Below, piece after piece: positions 1 to 6,577 of a DNA stretch of 32,090 bases. The stretch spans positions 1-32,090 of the forward strand of contig JAZRIK010000040.1 in assembly GCA_045645245.1 (NCBI GenBank), given 5' to 3'. Position 1 is the stretch's first letter. Each line of letters opens with the position of its first letter. Origin of the DNA: Scatosoma sp045645245. GTDB taxonomy: Bacteria; Bacillota; Clostridia; Christensenellales; Borkfalkiaceae. Both the position numbers and the translations under genes were made by a program. The notes beneath the pieces are model-generated. The model saw only the letters and a program-made list of their open reading frames with translations. It did no database searches and was not told the origin of the DNA.

Positions 1-627
1 CCCTTTCGGACCGTAAAATTTATGCGAAGAGAACGAGAGTAAATCTACCTCCCACGCCTTTACGTCGATGGGAATATGAGGTGCGGCTTGTACTGCGTCG
101 GTGAAGAATAGCGCGCCGTGTCTATGCGCAATTTCGGCGAGTTCTTGCACGGGCTGCAAAACGCCCGTTTCGTTGTTGTCCGCCATCACCGCTACGAGTG
201 CGGTTTTATCGTCGATTACCGCTTCGAGTGTGTTCGTCTCAACCCTGCCCCCTTCGTTTACGGGTAAATAGCAAACTTCGTACCCTTCGTTTTGCAGCTT
301 TTCCGCCGCATATAAAACGGCGTGATGTTCGATAGACGAAAGGATAATTTTATTTTTGCCAAGCTTTTTTTGTGCTTTTGCCGCGCCGATAACAGCCCAG
401 TTGTCCGCTTCCGTTCCGCCCGATGTGAAATATACTTCGTTTTTGTTGGCGTGGATGCATTCGGCTACTGCATCGCGCGCAAAATCTACCGCACTCATCG
501 CCTTTCTGCCCAAGGCGTGCGGAGAATCGGCATTCCCGTAATCGTCCATAAAATACGGGGTCATTTTTTCAAATACCTGCTTATCCAGCGGCGTCGTTGC
601 CGCGTGGTCTAAATAAATGCGTTTCAT
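1..627 (-). CDS. Cysteine desulfurase, NifS/IscS family (C-terminus cut off by window edge)
   Basis: This encodes the first 209 residues of a PLP-dependent cysteine desulfurase, which takes sulfur from cysteine for Fe-S cluster or tRNA thiolation pathways. The N-terminus MKRIYLDHAATTP is the family hallmark. It is followed by a TSGGTEADN cofactor-binding motif, an SSIEHHAV segment containing the conserved histidine, an NNETG motif and, close to the edge, SSHKFYGPKG. Lys203 in that last motif is the expected Schiff-base lysine. The catalytic cysteine loop lies beyond the window, so the IscS/NifS/SufS subtype cannot be decided. The reading frame stays open to base 1. The ATG has no Shine-Dalgarno sequence, and a consensus promoter ends only about 10 nt upstream, so the mRNA is probably nearly leaderless. 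The gene is divergent from the EF-G-like gene. Confidence 0.93.
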   Translation of the reverse strand, partial: MKRIYLDHAATTPLDKQVFEKMTPYFMDDYGNADSPHALGRKAMSAVDFARDAVAECIHANKNEVYFTSGGTEADNWAVIGAAKAQKKLGKNKIILSSIEHHAVLYAAEKLQNEGYEVCYLPVNEGGRVETNTLEAVIDDKTALVAVMADNNETGVLQPVQELAEIAHRHGALFFTDAVQAAPHIPIDVKAWEVDLLSFSSHKFYGPKG

Positions 628-637
628 AACGCTTTTT

Positions 638-666
638 ATTATATACGCTTTTTTTTCGTTTGTCAA
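638..666 (-). promoter_or_regulatory. Consensus sigma-A type promoter of the cysteine desulfurase gene
   Basis: Read on the minus strand, TTGACA (661-666) and TATAAT (638-643) are separated by exactly 17 bp, a perfect match to the housekeeping consensus. The predicted start point is near 631, about 4 nt before the ATG at 627, so there is no room for a ribosome binding site. Confidence 0.85.
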
Positions 667-781
667 GCGGGAATAAAAGCGCGCAACCCCTTTTATTCAA
701 GAGTTTTTCGTTGTTTTTGGGGCGTTATACGGTATTTTGAGAAAAATTTTCTAAGTTTGCAAAATTTTTTCAAAAACCCCC

Positions 782-810
782 TTGAAAAAGTGATAAAAAT
801 GTATTATAAT
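782..810 (+). promoter_or_regulatory. Promoter of the EF-G-like gene
   Basis: TTGAAA (782-787) and TATAAT (805-810) have a 17 bp spacer. The predicted start near 817 leaves a leader of about 65 nt before the ATG at 882. The rest of the divergent 628-881 region is AT-rich and shows no other gene. Confidence 0.8.
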
Positions 811-881
811 AGGACAAATCGACGGCGGAGCGGTTTGCCCGTCGAGCGAAAATGAAAAAACTTATGCAGGGGGTTCAATAT

Positions 882-2939
882 ATGAACGAACACGGAGAAA
901 ACATCAGAAACATTGCCGTCGTCGGACACAGCGGCGAGGGCAAAACTACGCTCGTTGAAGCAATTTTATTCAACGGCGGCGCAATCGATCGGCAGGGCAA
1001 GGTGACCGACGGCTCGACGGTGTCCGATTTTGACGATTTGGAAAAAGCCAAGAAAATGTCTATATACACTTCTTGCTCGTACGTGAACTGGCAAGACGTA
1101 AAAATTAATTTGCTCGATTTGCCCGGTTATTACGACTTTGAAGGCGAGCGCAACGAGGGCTTGCGCGCGGCAGGCGGCGCACTGCTCGTTATCGGCGCGA
1201 CGGGCGCGATTCCTATCGGCGCGGAAGCAATCGTAGAGCATTGCTTGCGTTTGGGTAAACCGCTGATTATCTTTATCAACGGTATGGATAAGGATAACGC
1301 CAACTACGTAGGCACCGTACAAGCGCTGCACGAAAAGTATGCGGGTAAAATTGCGCCTATCCAAATTCCTATTATGGAAAACGGAAAAATGCAGGGCTAC
1401 ATCAACGTACTGCAAGAAAAGGCGTATTTGTTCAAGGAAGGCGGACCGCAAGAAATTCCCGTGCCTGAAACTATGCTCGCAGAAGTGGAAACGATGAAAG
1501 AAAAGTTGATGGAAACGGCTGCGGAAAACGACGAGATTTTGCTCGATAAGTACTTTGAAACGGGCGATTTGACCAGAGAAGAAACCATTCACGGTATTCG
1601 TCTTGGTATCGCGTCCGTCAATACCATTCCCGTAATGGCTGGCTCGGCGCTGCAAAACCGCGGCGTTATCAACCTGATGAATGAAATCGTGCGGTATATG
1701 CCCCAAGCGCGTGAAAGATTGAATACGCTTGCGGACGATTTGGCGGCGGATAAGGTTATTTCCTTGCGTACGGACGCGAATGCGCCTTTCGCGGCACAAG
1801 TATTTAAGACGGTTATCGATCCCTTCTCGGGTAAGCTTTCGTATATTAAAAACTTCCGCGGCGTGTTAAAGAGCGGCTCGACCGTTTGGAACGCGAACAC
1901 CGAAACGGAAGAACGTATCGGACAAGTGTACGTGCTCCGCGGTAAGAAGATGGAACCTGTTGACACTTTGAATGCGGGCGATATCGGCGCGGTGAATAAG
2001 CTCAGCAACACCAACACCGGCGATACCCTTTGCGACCCTGCCGCAAAAGTGCGCTTCAAGCCCATTTATTTCCCGAAGCCCACTCTGTTTATGGCGGTTT
2101 CTGCGGAAAAGAAAGGCGAAGAAGATAAGGTGTTTGCAGGACTTGCAAAGCTTCGCGAAGAAGATTTTACGTTCTCGGTTGAAAAGAACGTGGAAACGGG
2201 CGAAATTTTGCTCGGCGGGCAGGGCGATATTCAAATTGAAACGCTCGTGAAAAAGGTAAAAGCGCGCTATGGCGTGGATATGAAGCTTTCTACCCCGAAA
2301 ATTGCGTATCGCGAAACCATTCGCGGCAGCGCGGAAGCGGAAGGCAAGCACAAGAAACAATCGGGCGGACACGGTCAATACGGTCACGTTAAAATTCGTT
2401 TCTCCCCTTGCGAAGAAGATTTCGTATTCGATGAAGAAGTTGTGGGCGGCGCCGTGCCGAAGAACTACTTCCCTGCGGTTGAAAAGGGCTTGCGCGAGAG
2501 TATGGAAAGCGGTCCCTTGGCGGGCTATCCCGTTGTGGGCGTGAAAGCGGTGCTGTACGACGGCAGCTATCACGACGTTGACTCGAACGAGTTGTCGTTT
2601 AAGATGGCGGCGAATATCGCGTACAAGGAAGGCTTGAAGAATGCAAAACCCATTTTGCTTGAACCCGTGCATACCTTAAAGATTGCCGTTCCCGGCGATT
2701 ATCTCGGCGACGTTATGGGCGATATTAATAAACGCCGCGGCCGTATTATGGGCACGGATACCGAAGGCAATAAGTCGATTATCACCGCCGAAGTTCCCCT
2801 TGCGGAAATTATGGAATATACGATGGAATTGCGTTCGCTTACCCGCGGCAGCGGTAAGTTCGTTTCCGAGTTCTTGGGCTACGAAGAAGTACCGTTTGCA
2901 CTCGTTGATAAAATTGTAGCAGAGGCGAAGAAGGAATAA
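882..2939 (+). CDS. fusA2: EF-G-like translational GTPase (FusA2 / EF-G2 type paralogue)
   Basis: This is an EF-G family protein of 685 residues, with a GTPase domain, beta-barrel domain II and EF-G domains III-V. The P-loop GHSGEGKT is at residues 15-22. Switch II reads DLPGYYDF (79-86), where canonical EF-G has DTPGHVDF, so the conserved histidine is Tyr. The G4 motif reads NGMD (133-136) instead of NKMD. A Tyr in place of the switch II His is typical of the EF-G2/FusA2 group, some members of which are reported to lack ribosome-stimulated GTPase activity. The role here is therefore probably not bulk translocation. I chose the ATG at 882 because an AGGGGG ribosome binding site lies 8 nt upstream. 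An in-frame ATG at 852 would add ten residues but has no good site. A hairpin terminator follows at 2996-3034. The gene stands alone in its transcription unit. Confidence 0.9.
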   Translation: MNEHGENIRNIAVVGHSGEGKTTLVEAILFNGGAIDRQGKVTDGSTVSDFDDLEKAKKMSIYTSCSYVNWQDVKINLLDLPGYYDFEGERNEGLRAAGGALLVIGATGAIPIGAEAIVEHCLRLGKPLIIFINGMDKDNANYVGTVQALHEKYAGKIAPIQIPIMENGKMQGYINVLQEKAYLFKEGGPQEIPVPETMLAEVETMKEKLMETAAENDEILLDKYFETGDLTREETIHGIRLGIASVNTIPVMAGSALQNRGVINLMNEIVRYMPQARERLNTLADDLAADKVISLRTDANAPFAAQVFKTVIDPFSGKLSYIKNFRGVLKSGSTVWNANTETEERIGQVYVLRGKKMEPVDTLNAGDIGAVNKLSNTNTGDTLCDPAAKVRFKPIYFPKPTLFMAVSAEKKGEEDKVFAGLAKLREEDFTFSVEKNVETGEILLGGQGDIQIETLVKKVKARYGVDMKLSTPKIAYRETIRGSAEAEGKHKKQSGGHGQYGHVKIRFSPCEEDFVFDEEVVGGAVPKNYFPAVEKGLRESMESGPLAGYPVVGVKAVLYDGSYHDVDSNELSFKMAANIAYKEGLKNAKPILLEPVHTLKIAVPGDYLGDVMGDINKRRGRIMGTDTEGNKSIITAEVPLAEIMEYTMELRSLTRGSGKFVSEFLGYEEVPFALVDKIVAEAKKE

Positions 2940-2995
2940 TTTTTTCTCGACTACTGCTTGAAAAATAGGCGGCGCGGTACGCGCCAAGCCAAAAC

Positions 2996-3034
2996 AAAAA
3001 AAGTCTTTCGATCCCCTGTCGAAAGACTTTTTTA
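2996..3034 (+). terminator. Rho-independent terminator after the EF-G-like gene, probably bidirectional
   Basis: A 10 bp perfect stem, AAGTCTTTCG (3001-3010) with CGAAAGACTT (3020-3029), is extended by A and T runs on both sides. The loop is 9 nt. The flanking T run on either strand lets it stop both fusA2 and leftward transcription from ksgA. Confidence 0.88.
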
Positions 3035-3051
3035 TTCGTGTTTTTTGAAAA

Positions 3052-3088
3052 CGACCATACCGTGTACGAGATGAATGCGGTATGGTCG
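3052..3088 (-). terminator. Hairpin just downstream of ksgA, likely terminator
   Basis: An 11 bp perfect inverted repeat, CGACCATACCG (3052-3062) with CGGTATGGTCG (3078-3088), has a 15 nt loop. On the minus strand it lies 18 nt past the ksgA stop and is followed by TTTTC, a weak T tract. The stronger bidirectional hairpin follows at once. Confidence 0.65.
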
Positions 3089-3105
3089 CTTATTTTATCA
3101 TTGTC

Positions 3106-3948
3106 CTATGCTTGTAAAATTCCGTTATCTACCAGCACGTTAGACAAAAAAGCAAGGCGCTTAGGAGAAAGCGTTTCTCCGCGTGCTTTTTCATCTACAC
3201 CTGCCTGCGCAAGAATATTTTTGGCTGTTTCACGGGAAACGGAGAAAAAGTTTACAAGGTTGTTTTCCAGCGTTTTGCGACGGTTTAAGAACGCACATTT
3301 TACCGTTTGGCGGTATGCCTTTTCGCTTCTAACGGATATTTTACCGCGCTCAAATTCGATTTTGACAACCGCAGAATCGACGTTGGGGCGGGGGTAGAAC
3401 ATATTCCGAGAAACGCGCTTGACGATTTTTGCATTCCCCTTTAAGGCAATGGCGGCGGTGATTGCGCCGTAATCGGCGGTGTCTTCCTTCGCGCAAAAGC
3501 GTTTTGCTACTTCTTCTTGTACCATAATGGAAATGCCCTGCACCTTTTCGCTCTCTTCCAAGAGCTTGGTGACGAGCGGCGTGGTGATATAATACGGCAA
3601 GTTGGCAACCACCGTGTATTCGCCGATTTCCGCTTCCAGCTCGGCTAAATTGACTTTGCTAAAATCGCGGAATATTACTTCCACGTTATCTAGCCCTGCG
3701 AGCGTTTCCGCTAAAACGGGTTGCAAGCAGGTATCCACGTCGAACGCGTACACCTTTTTCGCTTTTTCCGCAATCGCGCGCGTGAGCGTGCCTGCGCCGC
3801 AACCGATTTCTACCACCGTCGTCGTTTTATCGATGCCCGACGCTTCTACAATAGAGTGGAGCAGGTTGGTGTCGGAAATGAAATTTTGCCCGAATTGTTT
3901 TTTGAACTCGAAACCGTGCTTAACGAGCACGGAGCGTAAATCTTGCAT
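3106..3948 (-). CDS. rsmA: 16S rRNA (adenine1518-N6/adenine1519-N6)-dimethyltransferase
   Basis: RsmA (KsgA) dimethylates two adjacent adenines in the 3'-terminal helix of 16S rRNA using S-adenosylmethionine, late in small-subunit assembly. The 280-residue protein has the QFGQNF motif (18-23), the SAM-binding loop VEIGCGAGTLT (46-56), an acidic FDVD after the second strand and the catalytic NLPYY motif (116-120). Length and motif order are normal. The start is supported by AAGGA about 9 nt upstream of the ATG. It is the last gene of the metG-tatD cluster, the standard firmicute position. RNase M5 (rnmV), which usually sits directly before ksgA, is missing here. Confidence 0.96.
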   Translation of the reverse strand: MQDLRSVLVKHGFEFKKQFGQNFISDTNLLHSIVEASGIDKTTTVVEIGCGAGTLTRAIAEKAKKVYAFDVDTCLQPVLAETLAGLDNVEVIFRDFSKVNLAELEAEIGEYTVVANLPYYITTPLVTKLLEESEKVQGISIMVQEEVAKRFCAKEDTADYGAITAAIALKGNAKIVKRVSRNMFYPRPNVDSAVVKIEFERGKISVRSEKAYRQTVKCAFLNRRKTLENNLVNFFSVSRETAKNILAQAGVDEKARGETLSPKRLAFLSNVLVDNGILQA

Positions 3949-3975
3949 AAGAAAAATCCTTATTGATAGCGTTTG

Positions 3976-4716
3976 TTAGGGGTGAAACTCGCCGTTTTCG
4001 CTGACGAATTTTTTGCCCGTTTCTTTGTTGCGCATAGTGAGAACTCTACCGTATAATATAATTTGTCTAAACGCGTCTTGGGGGTTATAGGTTAAATACG
4101 CCCAGTCTGCCGCGGTTTTTTCCATAAGGTTAAACGCGTGCATCGCCGCATATACTTTTTCGTTCATCGGCAATATAAACGCCACGGGATTTGTACGCGG
4201 GACAATGGCAAGCGCAAGCTGCGCACGGCGGAAAATTACTTGTGTTGCCAAGCATAATTCCACTTCGTGCCACGCAAACGAAATGCAGTTTTCTTGCACT
4301 TCGTCAAATACCTGCCCCCCTTCTTCCGCTTCCCACTCGATACGAACGCCGTTTTTATCCAGCGTATAAACGACGCCCATTTCGTCGATTTTTTCGACGA
4401 GTGTATCACTCTCTAAAGGCGTAGGCGTTGCAAACAAATAGGCGAAATTTTGCATTTCCGCGCGCGTTTCTATTCTCGTGATGTTAGCGGAAAATACAAG
4501 CGTGAGTACGGTGCAAAACACAAACCAAACGACGCCGATTGCCGTTAGTACGCCCAGCTCGCCCTGCTTGCTGATTACGAGTGCGTCCAGCATAATTGCG
4601 CCCATCATTCCGCCGACGGATAAGAGCACGTACAGGGGTAAGCCGACGTAAATCATCTTCCAGCGCAGCGGGTGCATTTGCTCTTTTTCTAATTTTTTCT
4701 TTTGTAAAAAACGCAT
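3976..4716 (-). CDS. Hypothetical membrane protein with two N-terminal transmembrane segments
   Basis: I do not recognise a firm family. The start used is MRFLQKKK at 4716, which gives 246 residues. A longer frame reaches 4872 but would overlap the radical SAM gene by more than 130 nt. A basic N-terminus is followed by two hydrophobic segments (about residues 20-45 and 55-78) and a soluble C-terminal half of alternating beta-type segments. One hairpin-plus-sensor-like domain after a two-helix membrane anchor recalls YcxB-like proteins in layout only. The gene lies between the radical SAM gene and ksgA, 27 nt from ksgA, where RNase M5 is normally found. No clear ribosome binding site is visible, so translation may be coupled to the upstream gene, whose stop is 20 nt away. 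Confidence 0.75.
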   Translation of the reverse strand: MRFLQKKKLEKEQMHPLRWKMIYVGLPLYVLLSVGGMMGAIMLDALVISKQGELGVLTAIGVVWFVFCTVLTLVFSANITRIETRAEMQNFAYLFATPTPLESDTLVEKIDEMGVVYTLDKNGVRIEWEAEEGGQVFDEVQENCISFAWHEVELCLATQVIFRRAQLALAIVPRTNPVAFILPMNEKVYAAMHAFNLMEKTAADWAYLTYNPQDAFRQIILYGRVLTMRNKETGKKFVSENGEFHP

Positions 4717-4731
4717 AATTTTTAATCGAAA

Positions 4732-4748
4732 ACCGATTAGGAATCGGT
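4732..4748 (-). other. Short perfect hairpin spanning the stop codon of the radical SAM gene
   Basis: ACCGATT (4732-4738) pairs with AATCGGT (4742-4748) around a 3 nt loop. It overlaps the radical SAM stop codon and lies just ahead of the membrane-protein start. It is followed by TTTTC, then A-rich DNA, so it is too weak to call a terminator. It may tune coupling of the two genes. Confidence 0.4.
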
Positions 4749-5768
4749 GATATAGCTGCGCACGTACAAGGGAATACGCATACTCTCGGCAAGCTTTTTG
4801 CACGCTTCCACTTCTTCTTCGCCGATACAATCGACAATGGAAAAACGGCAGGGCAGGTCGTTGCGGCGGCATTGACGGGCAAATTCTAAAATGCCTTCAA
4901 AGCCGCTTTCTCTATACTGCGAACGGCATACCGGTTGGTATTTTTCCGCACACGAGAAGTTGAGAGAGATATTCACAAAGTCGATTTTGCCCTTCAAGTC
5001 GGGCACGATGTCGCGCTTGTTGATTAAATTCCCCTGTCCGTTGGTGTTTAAGCGGGTGGAAATTCCTTTTGCGTGGAAGAAATCGCACAGCGCAGCCATT
5101 TCATTCACTTTATAGGTGGGTTCGCCAAAACCGCAAAATACCGCTTCCTTAAATTTGGATAAATCCATCGCGTTGGCGTCGGCAATCACTTTTTCCGCGG
5201 TCGGTTCGCCGTTTTTCAGCCACAGGTTATAGCCGTAATAGCTGTCTCGTTCGTTGCGCACGCAAAAATCGCAGCCGTTGGAGCATTTGTTGGTCAAATT
5301 GACGTACAAATTGCCGTCCAAAACGTATAAATAGGTGTCTTTCTTGCTTGCGTTTTGGTTTTGAGCTTTATTTTTTTGCTTTTGGTTGTTTTGGTTGTTT
5401 GGATTGTTTTGTTTTTGGTTGTTTTGGGGCATTGCTTGTTTTTGTTGCCGCGTTTCGTTTGCAATGACCGTATCCAGACGTTGCTTTTTGGGCGGTTGGT
5501 TGTTTTGCTTTTGCGGCTGCGCCTTTTGCCCGTTTTGTTTCTTACCGCCGTTTTGATTGCCGTTTTGATTTTTTTGTTGTTTTTGGTTGTTTTGCGGCGT
5601 TGATTGTTTGGATTGCCGCGCTTCGCTCGCAATGACCGTATCCGTATTTTGTTGCGGCTTTTGGTTTTGGTTGTTTTGGCCGTGACTGCCGTGACGGCGG
5701 TGTTTTCTACGGCGTTTTCTGCCGCCTTCGCCGTTATTTTGCTGTCCGTTTGTTTTGATTTCGTCCAT
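4737..5768 (-). CDS. TatD-associated radical SAM protein with a long Asn/Gln/Lys-rich N-terminal extension
   Basis: The C-terminal half (about residue 145 onward) is a radical SAM domain beginning YLYVLDGNLYVNLTNKC. Its Fe4S4 ligands are CSNGCDFC (CxxxCxxC), followed by FCGFGEPT, the usual SAM-contact glycine/glutamate motif. It matches the TatD-linked radical SAM family, whose substrate is unknown, and lies directly downstream of tatD. The first 140 or so residues are low complexity: a basic RKRRRKHRR patch, then long runs of N, Q and K. Two segments there, TVIASEARQS and TVIANETRQQ, are in-frame translations of a common bacterial intergenic repeat and lie 56 codons apart. The start is the ATG at 5768, with AAAGG 7 nt upstream. 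An in-frame TTG 15 nt earlier overlaps that site and is less likely. Confidence 0.88.
   Translation of the reverse strand: MDEIKTNGQQNNGEGGRKRRRKHRRHGSHGQNNQNQKPQQNTDTVIASEARQSKQSTPQNNQKQQKNQNGNQNGGKKQNGQKAQPQKQNNQPPKKQRLDTVIANETRQQKQAMPQNNQKQNNPNNQNNQKQKNKAQNQNASKKDTYLYVLDGNLYVNLTNKCSNGCDFCVRNERDSYYGYNLWLKNGEPTAEKVIADANAMDLSKFKEAVFCGFGEPTYKVNEMAALCDFFHAKGISTRLNTNGQGNLINKRDIVPDLKGKIDFVNISLNFSCAEKYQPVCRSQYRESGFEGILEFARQCRRNDLPCRFSIVDCIGEEEVEACKKLAESMRIPLYVRSYITDS
5443..5475 (-). repeat. Intergenic-type repeat, copy B, inside the radical SAM gene
   Basis: This 33 nt stretch differs from copy A (5611-5643) at five positions. On the minus strand it encodes DTVIANETRQQ. All three internal differences are G-to-A changes on that strand, which suggests it is the more decayed copy. 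Confidence 0.7.
5611..5643 (-). repeat. Intergenic-type repeat, copy A, inside the radical SAM gene
   Basis: On the minus strand this contains GTCATTGCGAGCGAAGCG, the core of a REP-like repeat seen in intergenic DNA of many bacteria. Here it is translated as DTVIASEARQS. ATTGC and GCAAT at its ends form a short palindrome. Copies A and B are 168 nt apart, exactly 56 codons, consistent with an internal duplication. Confidence 0.75.
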
Positions 5769-5791
5769 ATTAATACCTTTCAATGGTTGAT

Positions 5792-6577
5792 TTATTTGAG
5801 TTTAGAAAACAGTTTTTTCGCGTTTTCCATTATTTGCATTTGCATACTTTTTTCTTCTGTTTCTTTGAGCTGCGCAAGTTGTTTTACCACGTAAACTACG
5901 CGCGACGGCTCATTGGGAAAGCTTCCCCTAAACGGCTCGGGCGAGAGATACGGGCAGTCGGTTTCGGATAAAAGATGTGTAGCAGGTATTTGACGAACGC
6001 TCTCTTGTACCTTTTTCGCGTTCTTAAACGTGCTCGTTCCGCCAAAGGAAAAATGCAAGCCGAGCGCTAAAAAGCGCTGTGCCATTTCGGGGGAATACGA
6101 ATAGCAGTGCATCAAGCCGCCGCACTTTAACAAAAACTCATTTTGCTGTAAAATGGTCAGCGTTTCTTCCGCGCTGTCGCGGCTGTGCAATACCACGGGC
6201 AAACCGAGTTTGTCGGCAAGCTGTAATTGCTTGATAAAAAGCTCGCGTTGCATTTCTTTGGGGGGATTGTTATCGTAGTGATAATCCAGCCCGATTTCCC
6301 CTACCGCCACGCATTTTTCGTGGTTGCAAAGTTTTTCGATTTCGTCCAAATCGCCGTTTTGGTACTTAAAAAGCTCGCTGGGATGAAAGCCCGCGCAAAA
6401 ATAGACTTCGTCAAACCGCGCAGCAAGCTGTTGCGCGATTTTAGACGATGGTAAATCGAACCCCGAACAAATCACTCGTTCTACGCCCGCTACACGGGCG
6501 CGCGCAAGTACGCTTTCTATTCCGCCGTTTTCCAAATATTCGTCGCCGGTGAGATGGCAATGTACGTCGATATACAT
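5792..6577 (-). CDS. tatD: TatD-family metal-dependent hydrolase (DNase-like)
   Basis: TatD proteins are TIM-barrel metallohydrolases with 3'-5' exonuclease activity on DNA or RNA. All expected metal ligands are visible in this 261-residue protein: H6 and H8 (VHCH), E94 (GEIGLDYH), H131 (LHSRD), H157 (HCYS) and D207 (SETDCPYL). The ATG overlaps the metG stop by one base (TAATG), so translation is probably coupled, and no independent ribosome binding site is evident. The radical SAM partner starts 23 nt downstream. The order metG-tatD is conserved across firmicutes. Confidence 0.96.
   Translation of the reverse strand: MYIDVHCHLTGDEYLENGGIESVLARARVAGVERVICSGFDLPSSKIAQQLAARFDEVYFCAGFHPSELFKYQNGDLDEIEKLCNHEKCVAVGEIGLDYHYDNNPPKEMQRELFIKQLQLADKLGLPVVLHSRDSAEETLTILQQNEFLLKCGGLMHCYSYSPEMAQRFLALGLHFSFGGTSTFKNAKKVQESVRQIPATHLLSETDCPYLSPEPFRGSFPNEPSRVVYVVKQLAQLKETEEKSMQMQIMENAKKLFSKLK

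Noticed and set aside
966..1799. Open frame of 277 codons antisense to the EF-G-like gene
   Set aside because: A shadow frame opposite well-conserved GTPase motifs, with no initiation signals.
4717..4872. N-terminal extension of the small membrane protein gene
   Set aside because: It would overlap the conserved end of the radical SAM gene, is Arg/Tyr rich in the manner of an out-of-frame reading, and lacks a ribosome binding site.
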